Source of the DNA: CAYMSF01 sp964392985
Lineage (GTDB): Bacteria > Verrucomicrobiota > Lentisphaeria > Victivallales > Victivallaceae
Length of the DNA stretch: 64,000 bases
Assembly: GCA_964392985.1 (NCBI GenBank)
Contig: CAYMSF010000004.1
Coordinates: forward strand, 1-64,000
Direction: 5' to 3'
Shown here: positions 44,097-53,250 of the stretch, piece by piece
How the letters are laid out: every line of letters begins with the position of its first letter
Numbering within the stretch: position 1 is the first letter of the stretch
Notes under the pieces: model-generated
Database searches by the model: none
The model's input: the letters and a program-made list of their open reading frames with translations, nothing else
Told to the model about the DNA's origin: nothing
Translations under genes and position numbers: made by a program

Positions 44097-45626
44097 ATGA
44101 AAAAGGTATTAAAGCGTGCATCAGTATTGATAATGGCTGAAGAAGAGTATATTCGTTCCAACATTGGGCATGAAGATAGTGATGTATCATTTTACTCGGA
44201 TTCTGTACATAAATTTGACGGGGCAATCATTGCCATGGCGCGTGATCGTCAAAGCAAATTTATTCTAGTAATTGCTGAACGTGAAGATGGTATTATTGCT
44301 GAATTTTCCGGTGAACAGATTGGTGATTGCGGAGTGATAGCAAGGAAGTGTCCGTTAAATGCCCATAATGCTGAATTGCTCCGAAAGTTTTTCCCGTGGA
44401 CTGCTCCTGTTTCACTGCGTGAACGGAAAACGACTATTGGTTGCGGTGACAGACTTGGACTGGCTAGCGTTGGTCATATAGCGGCGGCAAAACAGTTTGC
44501 TGTTGTACCGGTGCTTGCACAACAGTCAATGCGGGAACTTGACTTGACAGGTAGAACTTATCCTCAAGTGGTCAACGATACCACATTTATGGTGTTTCAG
44601 GCCGGATATAAAGGTGGTTTTGGAGCCGACGGCGACCATTTGAAAAATATTGCCGATATTGACATTGCACTTGCTGCCGGAATGCCAATGATTACTCTGG
44701 ATTTATCTGAAGTTATGCTGGCTAAAGCTGGCGAATGGTCAGATGATGAAGTAACCAGGGCGTTTCTGTTGTTACCTGAAGAAACTCAGGAACGTATAAA
44801 CAAGGATTATGCGGGCAAAACAATTGATTTTGGACAGCATAAAATTCATTTTGATGCAAATGTATCTCGTCGTTGCGCAGTAATGTATCTTAAGGCATTG
44901 GACTTTGCTCTAGAAGTTTATAATCACATCAAGGCAAAACGTGGTGACGAGTTTGATTTGGAAATTTCAATTGATGAAACTACTTCTCCCACGCTACCAT
45001 CCCATCACTTGTTTATTGTTAAAGAGTTGCGTTTACGTGGCGTCGAATTTACATCGTTGGCGCCGCGATTTATCGGAGAGTTTCAAAAAGCGATTGATTA
45101 CATCGGTGACCTCGCTGAATTTGAGCGTCAATTCGCAGTTCATGCGGCAATTGCAAAGTATTTTGGCGACTATAAGGTGTCAATTCATTCAGGTAGCGAC
45201 AAATTTATGGTGTACCCTGCAATCGGCAAAATGACAGGTATGCGTTTACATCTTAAAACGGCCGGTACCAGTTGGCTTGAGGCATTGAGAGTTATTGCCC
45301 AGCACGACCCGATGCTTTACAGGGTGATACACCAGTGTGCAAAAGATAATTTCAAGGATATGTTGCGTCTCTATCATATTACTGCAGATATCAACAAAAT
45401 TCCAGACTTGAATAAACTTACAGATGAGGCGTTGCCGGATTTGCTTGAGATGGATGAAGCAAGGCAAATGTTGCACATAACATATGGTCCTATATTGAAA
45501 GATAAGGCTATACGTCCTTTGTTTTTTGAGGCAATGCATAAGTTTGAACGCGAATATCATGAGCGTATTTGTCAGCATTTTGAGAAACATTTGAGCTTGC
45601 TTGGTGTACCGAGAACCGAAAATTAA
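44097..45626 (+). CDS. uxaE: Tagaturonate epimerase-like protein (UxaE family)
   Basis: 509 aa. Resembles UxaE, which interconverts tagaturonate and fructuronate in galacturonate breakdown in Thermotoga-type organisms. Segments I associate with the family: AGYKGGFGADGDHLKNI, ISIDETTSPTLPSHH, IHSGSDKFMVYPAIGK and HLKTAGTSWLEALR; their His, Asp, Glu and Lys residues probably bind metal and substrate. No other uronate genes are adjacent, so the pathway context is missing and a related sugar-acid substrate is possible. The start ATG at 44097 has only a weak upstream purine run; an ATG at 44130 is an alternative. Confidence 0.72.
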   Translation: MKKVLKRASVLIMAEEEYIRSNIGHEDSDVSFYSDSVHKFDGAIIAMARDRQSKFILVIAEREDGIIAEFSGEQIGDCGVIARKCPLNAHNAELLRKFFPWTAPVSLRERKTTIGCGDRLGLASVGHIAAAKQFAVVPVLAQQSMRELDLTGRTYPQVVNDTTFMVFQAGYKGGFGADGDHLKNIADIDIALAAGMPMITLDLSEVMLAKAGEWSDDEVTRAFLLLPEETQERINKDYAGKTIDFGQHKIHFDANVSRRCAVMYLKALDFALEVYNHIKAKRGDEFDLEISIDETTSPTLPSHHLFIVKELRLRGVEFTSLAPRFIGEFQKAIDYIGDLAEFERQFAVHAAIAKYFGDYKVSIHSGSDKFMVYPAIGKMTGMRLHLKTAGTSWLEALRVIAQHDPMLYRVIHQCAKDNFKDMLRLYHITADINKIPDLNKLTDEALPDLLEMDEARQMLHITYGPILKDKAIRPLFFEAMHKFEREYHERICQHFEKHLSLLGVPRTEN

Positions 45627-45770
45627 TTTTTCAGATATCGTTGCTTCAATTTATTGTGTTTTTAGTCGCTTTTTTTAGTAATATTCTTGCTATTATTTGT
45701 TTTTGATGTATTGTCAAAGCTTACTTTTTTAGTAGCAAGGTAACTGTTTTTAAATAAGGAAAAGATTAAG

Positions 45771-46109
45771 ATGATTAACGAAATTTGTCCGGTATTGGCT
45801 CAGGCGGCAAACGGTGGAGGACAGAGCGGAAGTCTGGTACCGTTGATTGGTCCGATTGTTATTTTCGGTGTGATGATTTATTTCATGATTCGTTCACAGC
45901 GCAAACAGGCAAAAAAGCGTCAGGAAATGATTGACCATGTCAAAAAAGGTGATGACGTTATTATTGCCAGTGGAATTTATGGGAAAATTACCGAAGTAAA
46001 AGATAAAACTTTCATTGTTGAAATAGCGGATAAAGTTAATGTTGAAGTCAGCAAGGTCGGCGTTACTGCGATTTTCTCCAATGGAAAAGTTGATTCAGTT
46101 GCTAATTAA
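45771..46109 (+). CDS. yajC: Preprotein translocase subunit YajC
   Basis: 112 aa accessory subunit of the Sec holo-translocon. One membrane helix (about 22-42, IVIFGVMIYFMIRSQRKQ) followed by the cytoplasmic domain with KKGDDVIIASGIYGKI, the core family motif. An AAGGAAAA lies about ten bases before the ATG. The secDF fusion gene follows 40 bp later, the standard yajC-secD-secF order. Confidence 0.95.
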   Translation: MINEICPVLAQAANGGGQSGSLVPLIGPIVIFGVMIYFMIRSQRKQAKKRQEMIDHVKKGDDVIIASGIYGKITEVKDKTFIVEIADKVNVEVSKVGVTAIFSNGKVDSVAN

Positions 46110-46149
46110 ACATAAATAACCTGAGAATATTACTGGAGTGCGAATAAGT

Positions 46150-48750
46150 ATGAACAAAAAGCCTTTGTTAATGAGAACAATTATAGTGATTGTGGTAACT
46201 TTGTTGTTTGCTGTTTCCACTTATCCGTTAACCCCACGTGATTTTTATAAGACTTTTCAGTCTATATTGAGAACCAGTAATGACCCCGTTGCCGAGAAAG
46301 TAATATCTGAAGCTAAAAAAATGCAACAGGTTAATCCTACGTTGTATCCATCAACTGCTTTACTACAGGCTGCAGATGAGAATGGCATTGATTTGAAAAG
46401 CCATGTTGTCGGCAAAGATATTAATGATAATAGCGATGTAATCAGTCTTATCCGTAAAAAAGCAGGTAGCTCAATCCGGCTCGGTTTGGATTTAAATGGT
46501 GGCGTTGAGTTTCTCCTGGAGCTTATTCCTGATGAGAAGAAAGCTTCTGATGGTTCGACTGTTGCTGTTGACACTAATTTTAACCGTTACCGCGATATTG
46601 CTATTGAAATTCTGCGTAAACGAATGGAAGCTCAGAATATTTTTGAAACAGAGATTTCTCCTGCGGGTGGTCGTTACGTTTCTTTGCGAGTCCCAATCGT
46701 ATCCAAAGAAGAAAAAAACAAATTACTTGATTTGATTAAAATGAGCGCGAAACTCCGGTTCCGTCTTGTGCATCCGGATAATGCCGCCATGGTAAACCAG
46801 TATATGGCAAATCAGAAGGACTTTGTTATTCCTCCCGGATATGACAAAATGGAAATTTCGGAATTCGTAAAAAATGGCAAACCTGTAACTCAGGTTTATT
46901 TTATTGAACGTCGCTGGAAAATGGATGGAAAAGGAATTGTTGATGCCTTCCCGACGAATGATCAGTTCGGACAACGTAAGATAATTCTGAAATTTAATTC
47001 TGAAGGCGCCAGAGATTTCGGAAAAGTTACTTCTGAAAATATTGGCAGACAACTGGCAATTGTTCTTGATGGAAAACTTTATTGTGCACCCAATATCAAA
47101 CAGGCAATCATGGACGGAAGCGCAGAAATTTCCGGACGTTTTTCGAATGAGGAATCCAAGAATATTTCCGATGCTTTGGTTAGTGGAAGTTTGCCGATTC
47201 AAATTAAAGTCGAAGCTATTTTTGACACTGATGCGACATTAGGCGCCGATAACGTCCGTAATGGTATATGGGCTGGCATATTAGCTCTGGCTTGTCTGGC
47301 CGCAAGTATGATTATCTATTATATGAGAGCCGGCGTTGTCGCAATTATAGGTATGTTGGTCAACGTTGTGCTTGTGCTTGGATCTATGGCGGCGTTTGAT
47401 GCTACATTAACACTGCCAGGTATGGCTGGAATTATTTTGACTATGGGGATGTCGGTAGATGCCAATGTGCTTATTTATGAAAGAGTCAGGGAAGAACTGG
47501 GGCAGGGTAAGGGATTGGCGTCGGCGATTGATTTGGGGTACAGTCGTGCATTTCTTACCATTATTGACTCGCATTTGACTACTTTGTTTACCGGGGTTAT
47601 ACTGATGTTTGTTGGCACTGGGGCAATTAAAGGTTTTGCTGTAACGTTGAACCTTGGTATTATTACAAGTTTATTTTCTTCACTTTTTGTTACTCGTTTA
47701 ATTTTCGATGCGATGATGCGGTATCAGAATTTAAAAACGATTAAAATGCTACATGTTTTCACTCAACCGCATTTTGATTTCCTTGGCAAAAGTAAAATTC
47801 TTTTGAGCATTTCCTTCGTATTGTTTATATTGAGTATCAGCGTTTTTGTTATCCGTGGCGTTGATTGTTTAGGCGTTGACTTCCGCGGTGGCACGCAGGT
47901 TACTTTTAACTATGCCTCGCGCATTAACCCGCAACTACTTACAGACACGCTTACAGAAGCAGGGTATGAGGCAAAAGTTACCTATAAAACTAATAATTCA
48001 CTGGGTGACAACAGAAAATTGGAAATTGTTGTCAGACCTAATAAAAAAGCTGACTCAGTCGTTACATCCGGGAGTGTCAGTCCCAAAGAGCAAATTGCAA
48101 AACTCTTGAACACTAAATTTCCGGAAGCAAAACTTTCTGGTGGACTTGAATCAACTCTAGGTGGTCTGGTTGGATGGGAATTTGCAAAGTCTGCCATTTT
48201 GGCGATAATTTTTGCTTTTATTGGTATTATCATTTACGTTTCTCTGCGATTTGAATTTGATTATGGTGTTGCATCTGTAATTGCTTTGATTCATGACGTT
48301 GTAATTACCACAGGTATATATTTGTTAATGGGTCGAGAAATTTCATTGTCGGTTATTGCCGCGTTGCTTACGATTATTGGTTACTCAATTATGGATACGA
48401 TTGTAGTCTTTGACCGTATTCGTGAGAATTTACGTCTAATCAAGGATAAGAGTTACAAAGAAATTATTAATTTGAGTATCAATCATACGTTAAGCCGTAC
48501 TATTTTAACCTCATTTACGGTATTCCTCGTTGTATTTATCCTCTTCCTTTTTGGAGGTATCGCAATTAATGATTTCGTTCTTGTCATGATGCTTGGTGTA
48601 GTCATCGGAACTTATTCTTCCGTTTTTATCGCCAGTCCGATTATTGCTGTATGGCACAGGAAAATTGGCGGTGTTTTAGGCAAAGGGATGCATTCAAGAG
48701 AGAGCGTCCATACAAAAGTAACTTCTGATACCGAAATCGCCAAGCAATAA
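46150..48750 (+). CDS. secDF: Protein translocase SecDF (fused SecD-SecF)
   Basis: About 866 aa, 12-helix proton-driven accessory motor of Sec export. The SecD half (about 1-545) has GLDLNGGVEFLLEL, a large periplasmic domain, and the helix run beginning with MGMSVDANVLIYERVREE and DSHLTTL. The SecF half (about 555-855) has GVDFRGGTQV and SIMDTIVVFDRIREN. Fusion of D and F in one chain is common in PVC, Bacteroidota and Firmicutes. The ATG at 46150 is chosen, with GGAG 11 bases upstream; a GTG at 46138 overlaps that site. Operon with yajC. Confidence 0.95.
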   Translation: MNKKPLLMRTIIVIVVTLLFAVSTYPLTPRDFYKTFQSILRTSNDPVAEKVISEAKKMQQVNPTLYPSTALLQAADENGIDLKSHVVGKDINDNSDVISLIRKKAGSSIRLGLDLNGGVEFLLELIPDEKKASDGSTVAVDTNFNRYRDIAIEILRKRMEAQNIFETEISPAGGRYVSLRVPIVSKEEKNKLLDLIKMSAKLRFRLVHPDNAAMVNQYMANQKDFVIPPGYDKMEISEFVKNGKPVTQVYFIERRWKMDGKGIVDAFPTNDQFGQRKIILKFNSEGARDFGKVTSENIGRQLAIVLDGKLYCAPNIKQAIMDGSAEISGRFSNEESKNISDALVSGSLPIQIKVEAIFDTDATLGADNVRNGIWAGILALACLAASMIIYYMRAGVVAIIGMLVNVVLVLGSMAAFDATLTLPGMAGIILTMGMSVDANVLIYERVREELGQGKGLASAIDLGYSRAFLTIIDSHLTTLFTGVILMFVGTGAIKGFAVTLNLGIITSLFSSLFVTRLIFDAMMRYQNLKTIKMLHVFTQPHFDFLGKSKILLSISFVLFILSISVFVIRGVDCLGVDFRGGTQVTFNYASRINPQLLTDTLTEAGYEAKVTYKTNNSLGDNRKLEIVVRPNKKADSVVTSGSVSPKEQIAKLLNTKFPEAKLSGGLESTLGGLVGWEFAKSAILAIIFAFIGIIIYVSLRFEFDYGVASVIALIHDVVITTGIYLLMGREISLSVIAALLTIIGYSIMDTIVVFDRIRENLRLIKDKSYKEIINLSINHTLSRTILTSFTVFLVVFILFLFGGIAINDFVLVMMLGVVIGTYSSVFIASPIIAVWHRKIGGVLGKGMHSRESVHTKVTSDTEIAKQ

Positions 48751-48853
48751 ATATAATAATTGGTCATTCCTGAAGTTACAGATATTATTGTGATTATTGA
48801 TTTTGTTCGTGGCGACAGTGATTAAGATATAGCTAGTAACCAACGGGAACGTC

Positions 48854-50215
48854 ATGCGATCTTTAAAAGTTGGCGTGGCTGGGATGCGTGGTGTGGTAGG
48901 CACCGGCTTGATTCCTTCACGAATTATTGATTTTGCGACTGCTTTCGGTACCTTTATCGATGGCGGTAAAATAATTGTTGCGAATGATACCAGAACTTCT
49001 TCCGAAATGATTTGTCGCGCTGTTATATCATCTCTGCTCAGTTGCGGCTGCAATGTTTATCAGGCTGGGATAATTCCAGCTCCGGTCTTACACTACCTCA
49101 CTCCAAAACTATCTGCTGATGGTGCGTTATTGATTGGTGGTGGACATCAAGGCGCGGGATGGAACGCGATAGTACCAATAAGCGCTAATGGCGCATATTT
49201 CAATAGCCTCCAATTGCAGGAAATGCTTGATGTTTATCACAGTCACCGGTATTTAAATGTAAAATGGGATGCCGTTGGAAAAACAGATACCATCCCCTCA
49301 GATGCCGGTGATGCATATCTTGACGCATTGTGCTCTGTGATTGACGTGGAAGCGATTCGCAAGGCAAAGTTCACCATCGTTGCTGATTTTTGTAACGGGT
49401 CTGGTTCTGTTATCTCAGAAAAATTTGCGCTTCGCCTGGGAGTAAAAATGATTGCAATAAATAATGTATTATCTGGAATATTGCCTCATGACCCGGAGCC
49501 TCGTCCAAGAAGTAGTGTTCAAGCTCAGTCAATAGTACTGCCGCTTAAGGCTGATTGCGGCATGGTATTTAACAGCGACATGAGCCGGATGGCACTGGTT
49601 AGTGATGACGGCGAAACCCTTTCCGAAGAATATACATTGCCGTTGCTGGCTGACTATGTTTTGAGTAAAAATCTGGGGAATCAAACGATTGTTACCAACT
49701 CTTGTTCAACCAAAACAATGGATGATGTCGTTGCAAAATATAATTGCGAACTTGTTAAAGTAAAAGTCGGGCAGTCGATTATTATGGATAAAATGGCTGA
49801 AACTGAAGCACTTTTAGCCGGCGAAGGCAATGGCAGTATCGCGGTCAAAGGTTGGGTTAATGGTTTTGACTCATTTTTTGCTGCAGCGCTTTGTCTTGAG
49901 GCAATGGCAACTAAAAAAATGAAAATGTCGCAACTTGTTGCTGCATTGCCGCGTTATTTCATAGTTAAGAAATCTATAAACTGTCCCGCGACCCATGCCT
50001 ATTCAATTATTCATAATATTAGAAATAAATTTCCCGCCGCCAAAGTGACTGACGATGACGGTTTGCGTTTTGATTGGAATGACTCCTGGATCAGTTTACG
50101 TGCGTCAGCAACGGAACCGTTAATAAGGATGATAGCAGAGTCAAAAAATAAAGAACAGGCCATTGATTTAGCTATGCATGTACGTGGTATGATTGAAAGG
50201 TTGGCGGCAACATGA
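48854..50215 (+). CDS. Catalytically degenerate phosphohexomutase paralogue (pseudoenzyme)
   Basis: 453 aa with the full four-domain alpha-D-phosphohexomutase fold: it starts LKVGVAGMRGVVGTGLIP and keeps DTRTSSEM. The phosphoserine loop, TASHNP in active members, reads GGGHQG (Gly97 in place of Ser). The metal loop, DPDGDR in active members, reads NSDMSR (residues 240-245), losing two of three Asp ligands. By contrast the sugar loop GEGNGS and the phosphate loop RASATEP are retained. The frame is intact, so this is not simple decay. It overlaps the start of an active paralogue by 4 bp (ATGA), implying coupled translation and probably a heteromer or a ligand-sensing partner (inference). Confidence 0.85.
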   Translation: MRSLKVGVAGMRGVVGTGLIPSRIIDFATAFGTFIDGGKIIVANDTRTSSEMICRAVISSLLSCGCNVYQAGIIPAPVLHYLTPKLSADGALLIGGGHQGAGWNAIVPISANGAYFNSLQLQEMLDVYHSHRYLNVKWDAVGKTDTIPSDAGDAYLDALCSVIDVEAIRKAKFTIVADFCNGSGSVISEKFALRLGVKMIAINNVLSGILPHDPEPRPRSSVQAQSIVLPLKADCGMVFNSDMSRMALVSDDGETLSEEYTLPLLADYVLSKNLGNQTIVTNSCSTKTMDDVVAKYNCELVKVKVGQSIIMDKMAETEALLAGEGNGSIAVKGWVNGFDSFFAAALCLEAMATKKMKMSQLVAALPRYFIVKKSINCPATHAYSIIHNIRNKFPAAKVTDDDGLRFDWNDSWISLRASATEPLIRMIAESKNKEQAIDLAMHVRGMIERLAAT

Positions 50216-51624
50216 TGAAGTTCAGAAAAAATCTTAAAGTCGGTGTCAGCGGCGTTCGTGGTGTTGTGGGCGAATCTCTTACCCCTCTTTTGGTTGCATC
50301 GTTTTCATCATCATTTGGCAAATATGTTGGTGGTGGGCGTGTCGTTGTTGGTAGAGACACGCGCCCTTCTGGAGAGATGTTTGAACATGCTGTAGTTGCA
50401 GGTTTGCTTGCAGTCGGTTGTCAACCGGTGGTATTGGGAATTACTCCTACTCCAACGTTACAGGTAATGGTTGAGGAAACTCAAGCAAATGGTGGTATCG
50501 CCATCACCGCAAGTCACAACCCGAATGAATGGAATGCTTTGAAATTCATTGGTCGCCGTGGCGTTTTCCTGAACGAAAATGAATCTAATGAACTTCTTGA
50601 CATTTATAACCAGCAGGATTTAAATTACAATGAGGAGGCTGATTTCAGGGATATCCGTACCATTAACAACGCTTTCTCAATTCATCAGAATAAAATTTTT
50701 GAACACATTAATGTTCAGGCGATAAAGAAACGGAAATTTAAGGTGGCTTTGGATTGTTGTAATGGTGTAGGTGCTGTATTCAGCCGGTCATTTTTGGAAG
50801 ACCTCGGATGTGAAGTTGTTTCAGTATTTGATCGTGCTGATGGCGTTTTTGAGAGAATGCCGGAACCTGTGGCGGAAAATCTGGTTGCGCTCGAAGAATT
50901 AGTTCAGTCTTCTGGCGCGGTGATTGGATTCGCACATGACCCGGATGGCGACCGCATGGCGATTGTTGACAATAATGGAAAAGCCATTGGTGAACAGTAT
51001 ACACTCGTGTTGGCAGCTAATCATGTTCTTGCTTCTTATCCCAGCAATGTTGTGGCAAATATTCAAACTACTAAAGCACTTGAAGATGTTGCAACGTCTT
51101 ATGGTTGTAATGTTTTTTACTCAAAGGTCGGGGAAATTCATGTTGTTGAAAAAATGTTTGAAACCGGTGCTGAAATCGGTGGTGAAGGCAATAGTGGTGG
51201 GGTGATATGGAATCGTATTCACCCTGGACGAGATGCCTATGTTGCCATGGCATTGATTCTCGAAATGCTCTCTGTTAAAGAACAAAGTCTTTCAAGTATA
51301 CTGAATAGCTTGCCTTCGTACTGCACTAAATCCCGTAAATTTCCGTGTTCAGCCTTCACCGCGCGTGAAATTTTGCGGTATTTCTGTCGTAAATATGAGA
51401 AAGGTGACATTATCATGCTTGATGGTTTAAGGATTCGCTTTGCCAATTCATGGGTGCTGTTGCGTTCTTCAAATACTGAGTCAGTTCTGCGTTTGACAGT
51501 AGAATCATCAAATGAAACAGAAACATTGGCGATAATTAATGGATTTTATGGCGAAATTGTAGAATTGACAAAGCAATTACAGAAGCAAAACAGTGCAGCA
51601 AGTGAACAATTGATTCTTTTATAA
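50212..51624 (+). CDS. Phosphohexomutase (phosphoglucosamine/phosphomannomutase family)
   Basis: 470 aa, all four domains. The catalytic phosphoserine is Ser101 in TASHNPNEWNALK; the metal loop DPDGDR (Asp243, 245, 247) is complete; the sugar-specificity loop is GEGNSGGVIW. The phosphate loop reads RSSNTES, where most relatives have R-x-S-[GN]-T-E-P. Product could be glucosamine-1-P (GlmM), mannose-1-P or glucose-1-P; the GEGNSGG loop resembles archaeal-type PMM/GlmM. It overlaps the pseudoenzyme paralogue upstream. The start is ATG 50212 or 50215. Confidence 0.88.
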   Translation: MMKFRKNLKVGVSGVRGVVGESLTPLLVASFSSSFGKYVGGGRVVVGRDTRPSGEMFEHAVVAGLLAVGCQPVVLGITPTPTLQVMVEETQANGGIAITASHNPNEWNALKFIGRRGVFLNENESNELLDIYNQQDLNYNEEADFRDIRTINNAFSIHQNKIFEHINVQAIKKRKFKVALDCCNGVGAVFSRSFLEDLGCEVVSVFDRADGVFERMPEPVAENLVALEELVQSSGAVIGFAHDPDGDRMAIVDNNGKAIGEQYTLVLAANHVLASYPSNVVANIQTTKALEDVATSYGCNVFYSKVGEIHVVEKMFETGAEIGGEGNSGGVIWNRIHPGRDAYVAMALILEMLSVKEQSLSSILNSLPSYCTKSRKFPCSAFTAREILRYFCRKYEKGDIIMLDGLRIRFANSWVLLRSSNTESVLRLTVESSNETETLAIINGFYGEIVELTKQLQKQNSAASEQLILL

Positions 51625-51661
51625 CAGCTTTTTTTGAAATTATTATACAGGGTTTATTATT

Positions 51662-52339
51662 ATGCCTGGACAAGAATTACCTCTTGCGTATTTATTTGAC
51701 ATGGACCATACCTTAATTGACAATGACTGTGATGTTTCCTGGAAAAATTTTGTCGTTTATGAAAATTTGGCTGGTAAGGAAGCATTGGATACTGCAGCAT
51801 ATTTTTACAAAACTTATCAAGCGGGACAACTGGATTACGCAGCCTTTATGTCATTTCAATTACGTGAATTCATTGGCCATACCGAAGACGAAATGATGTT
51901 ACTGACAAGAAAACATTTTCATAAATTCGTCAAAAGTAAAATTTATACTGAGGCTGAATGTTTGGTAAAAAAACTTATTTCTCAGGGTGCTAAAGTCGCT
52001 TTGCTTACTGCGACTAACAGGATTATTGCTACTCCGTTGGCCGAATATTTTGGTATTGAAGAAATTCTTGCCACTGAACTTGCAGTTGATGAACATTCCC
52101 GTTTCACCGGGACAATAAATGGGACTTATGTTGCAGCTCAAGGCAAAAAAGATAAGGCGATTGTTTATTGTGCATCCAATGGACTGAAAATGAAAGATAT
52201 TTGTTATTATGGTGATAGTATTAATGATCGCTTTATTCTTGAATCTGTCGGATTTCCTGTTGTTGCGAATCCAGACAATGAATTGAGATTACTGGCAAAC
52301 ATTAATTCATGGCCTATCGTTAAATTTGGCAATTATTAA
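51662..52339 (+). CDS. HAD-superfamily IB hydrolase (SerB-like phosphatase)
   Basis: 225 aa. Motif I FDMDHTLID gives the nucleophile Asp and acid/base Asp; a helical cap (about 25-90) marks subfamily IB; motif II is LLTATN, motif III the conserved Lys in GKKDKAI, motif IV GDSINDR. Related proteins dephosphorylate phosphoserine or small phosphate esters. It lies 37 bp downstream of the mutase pair on the same strand and could act on a sugar phosphate in the same pathway, which is inference. Weak AGGG upstream of the ATG. Confidence 0.86.
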   Translation: MPGQELPLAYLFDMDHTLIDNDCDVSWKNFVVYENLAGKEALDTAAYFYKTYQAGQLDYAAFMSFQLREFIGHTEDEMMLLTRKHFHKFVKSKIYTEAECLVKKLISQGAKVALLTATNRIIATPLAEYFGIEEILATELAVDEHSRFTGTINGTYVAAQGKKDKAIVYCASNGLKMKDICYYGDSINDRFILESVGFPVVANPDNELRLLANINSWPIVKFGNY

Positions 52340-52461
52340 TGCAATAACCCTGTGTTTTCCCTCTGTATTAGTTCTCTTTGGAAAAGAAAAAAAGCATAAT
52401 TAAGTCTTAATTTGAAAAAATGTCAACCGGTATTAAATATAAAATGTATTGAAGTTGAATT

Positions 52462-53250
52462 ATGAAGATTGTTGTTCTTATTAAACAAGTACCTGATACC
52501 AAAACAGTTAAGATGGATGAAGTTACCGGCACTGTGATACGCCAGGCTTCTGAAGCTATTATCAACCCGCTTGACCTTTATGCTATTGAAGCCGCGTTGA
52601 TGCTTAAAGAAAGTCACGGCGGAACGGTTACGGTAATTTCCATGGGACCTACATCAGCGGAGTTTGCACTACGTGAAGCTGTTGCAATGGGGGCCGACAA
52701 AGGTTTTCTGGTAAGTGACAAACTTTATGCCGGGTCTGATACTTGGTCAACTGCATTTATACTTGCCTCGGTGATTAAACTTATTGGCGTGTTTGACCTA
52801 ATTATTTGCGGGGAACGAGCTACTGACGGTGACACCGGGCAGGTAGGCCCTGAAATTGCTTCATCTTTAAATTTGCCTGTCGCAACTTACGTCAAGAAGA
52901 TTGAGATTAATAAATTATCTGAAAGTTTATTGGAACGTATTGTTGAAGATGGTACAGAACTATTGACGATGCAACTTCCCGGTGTGATTACAGTAGTGAA
53001 GGAAATTGGTGTGCCGCGTTTGCCAACATTGCGTGGCAAAATGCGGGCAAAAGCTTCAGAAATAAAAATTTATAATCAACATTTACTTCATCTAAATCTT
53101 GAGAATGTCGGGTTAAAGGGATCTCCTACCAGAGTAGTGAAAATTTTTAATCCCAAAATCGGACGCAAATGCCATGTTATTCCGGTCCAAAGCGCAGAAC
53201 AACTTGATGATGCTATTGAAGAATTTATAACTTATCTCAAGAGGCATTAA
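52462..53250 (+). CDS. etfB: Electron transfer flavoprotein subunit beta (bifurcating type, LctB-like)
   Basis: 262 aa. N-terminus KIVVLIKQVPDT and the nucleotide-binding CGERATDGDTGQVGPEIA are hallmarks of EtfB; the latter holds FAD or AMP depending on type. Placed directly before etfA and a GlcD/LctD-type dehydrogenase gene, the order known for lactate dehydrogenase/Etf complexes such as Acetobacterium LctBCD, which couple lactate oxidation to NAD+ reduction by oxidising ferredoxin. The bifurcating nature is inferred from context. The stop overlaps the etfA start (TAATG). Confidence 0.94.
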   Translation: MKIVVLIKQVPDTKTVKMDEVTGTVIRQASEAIINPLDLYAIEAALMLKESHGGTVTVISMGPTSAEFALREAVAMGADKGFLVSDKLYAGSDTWSTAFILASVIKLIGVFDLIICGERATDGDTGQVGPEIASSLNLPVATYVKKIEINKLSESLLERIVEDGTELLTMQLPGVITVVKEIGVPRLPTLRGKMRAKASEIKIYNQHLLHLNLENVGLKGSPTRVVKIFNPKIGRKCHVIPVQSAEQLDDAIEEFITYLKRH

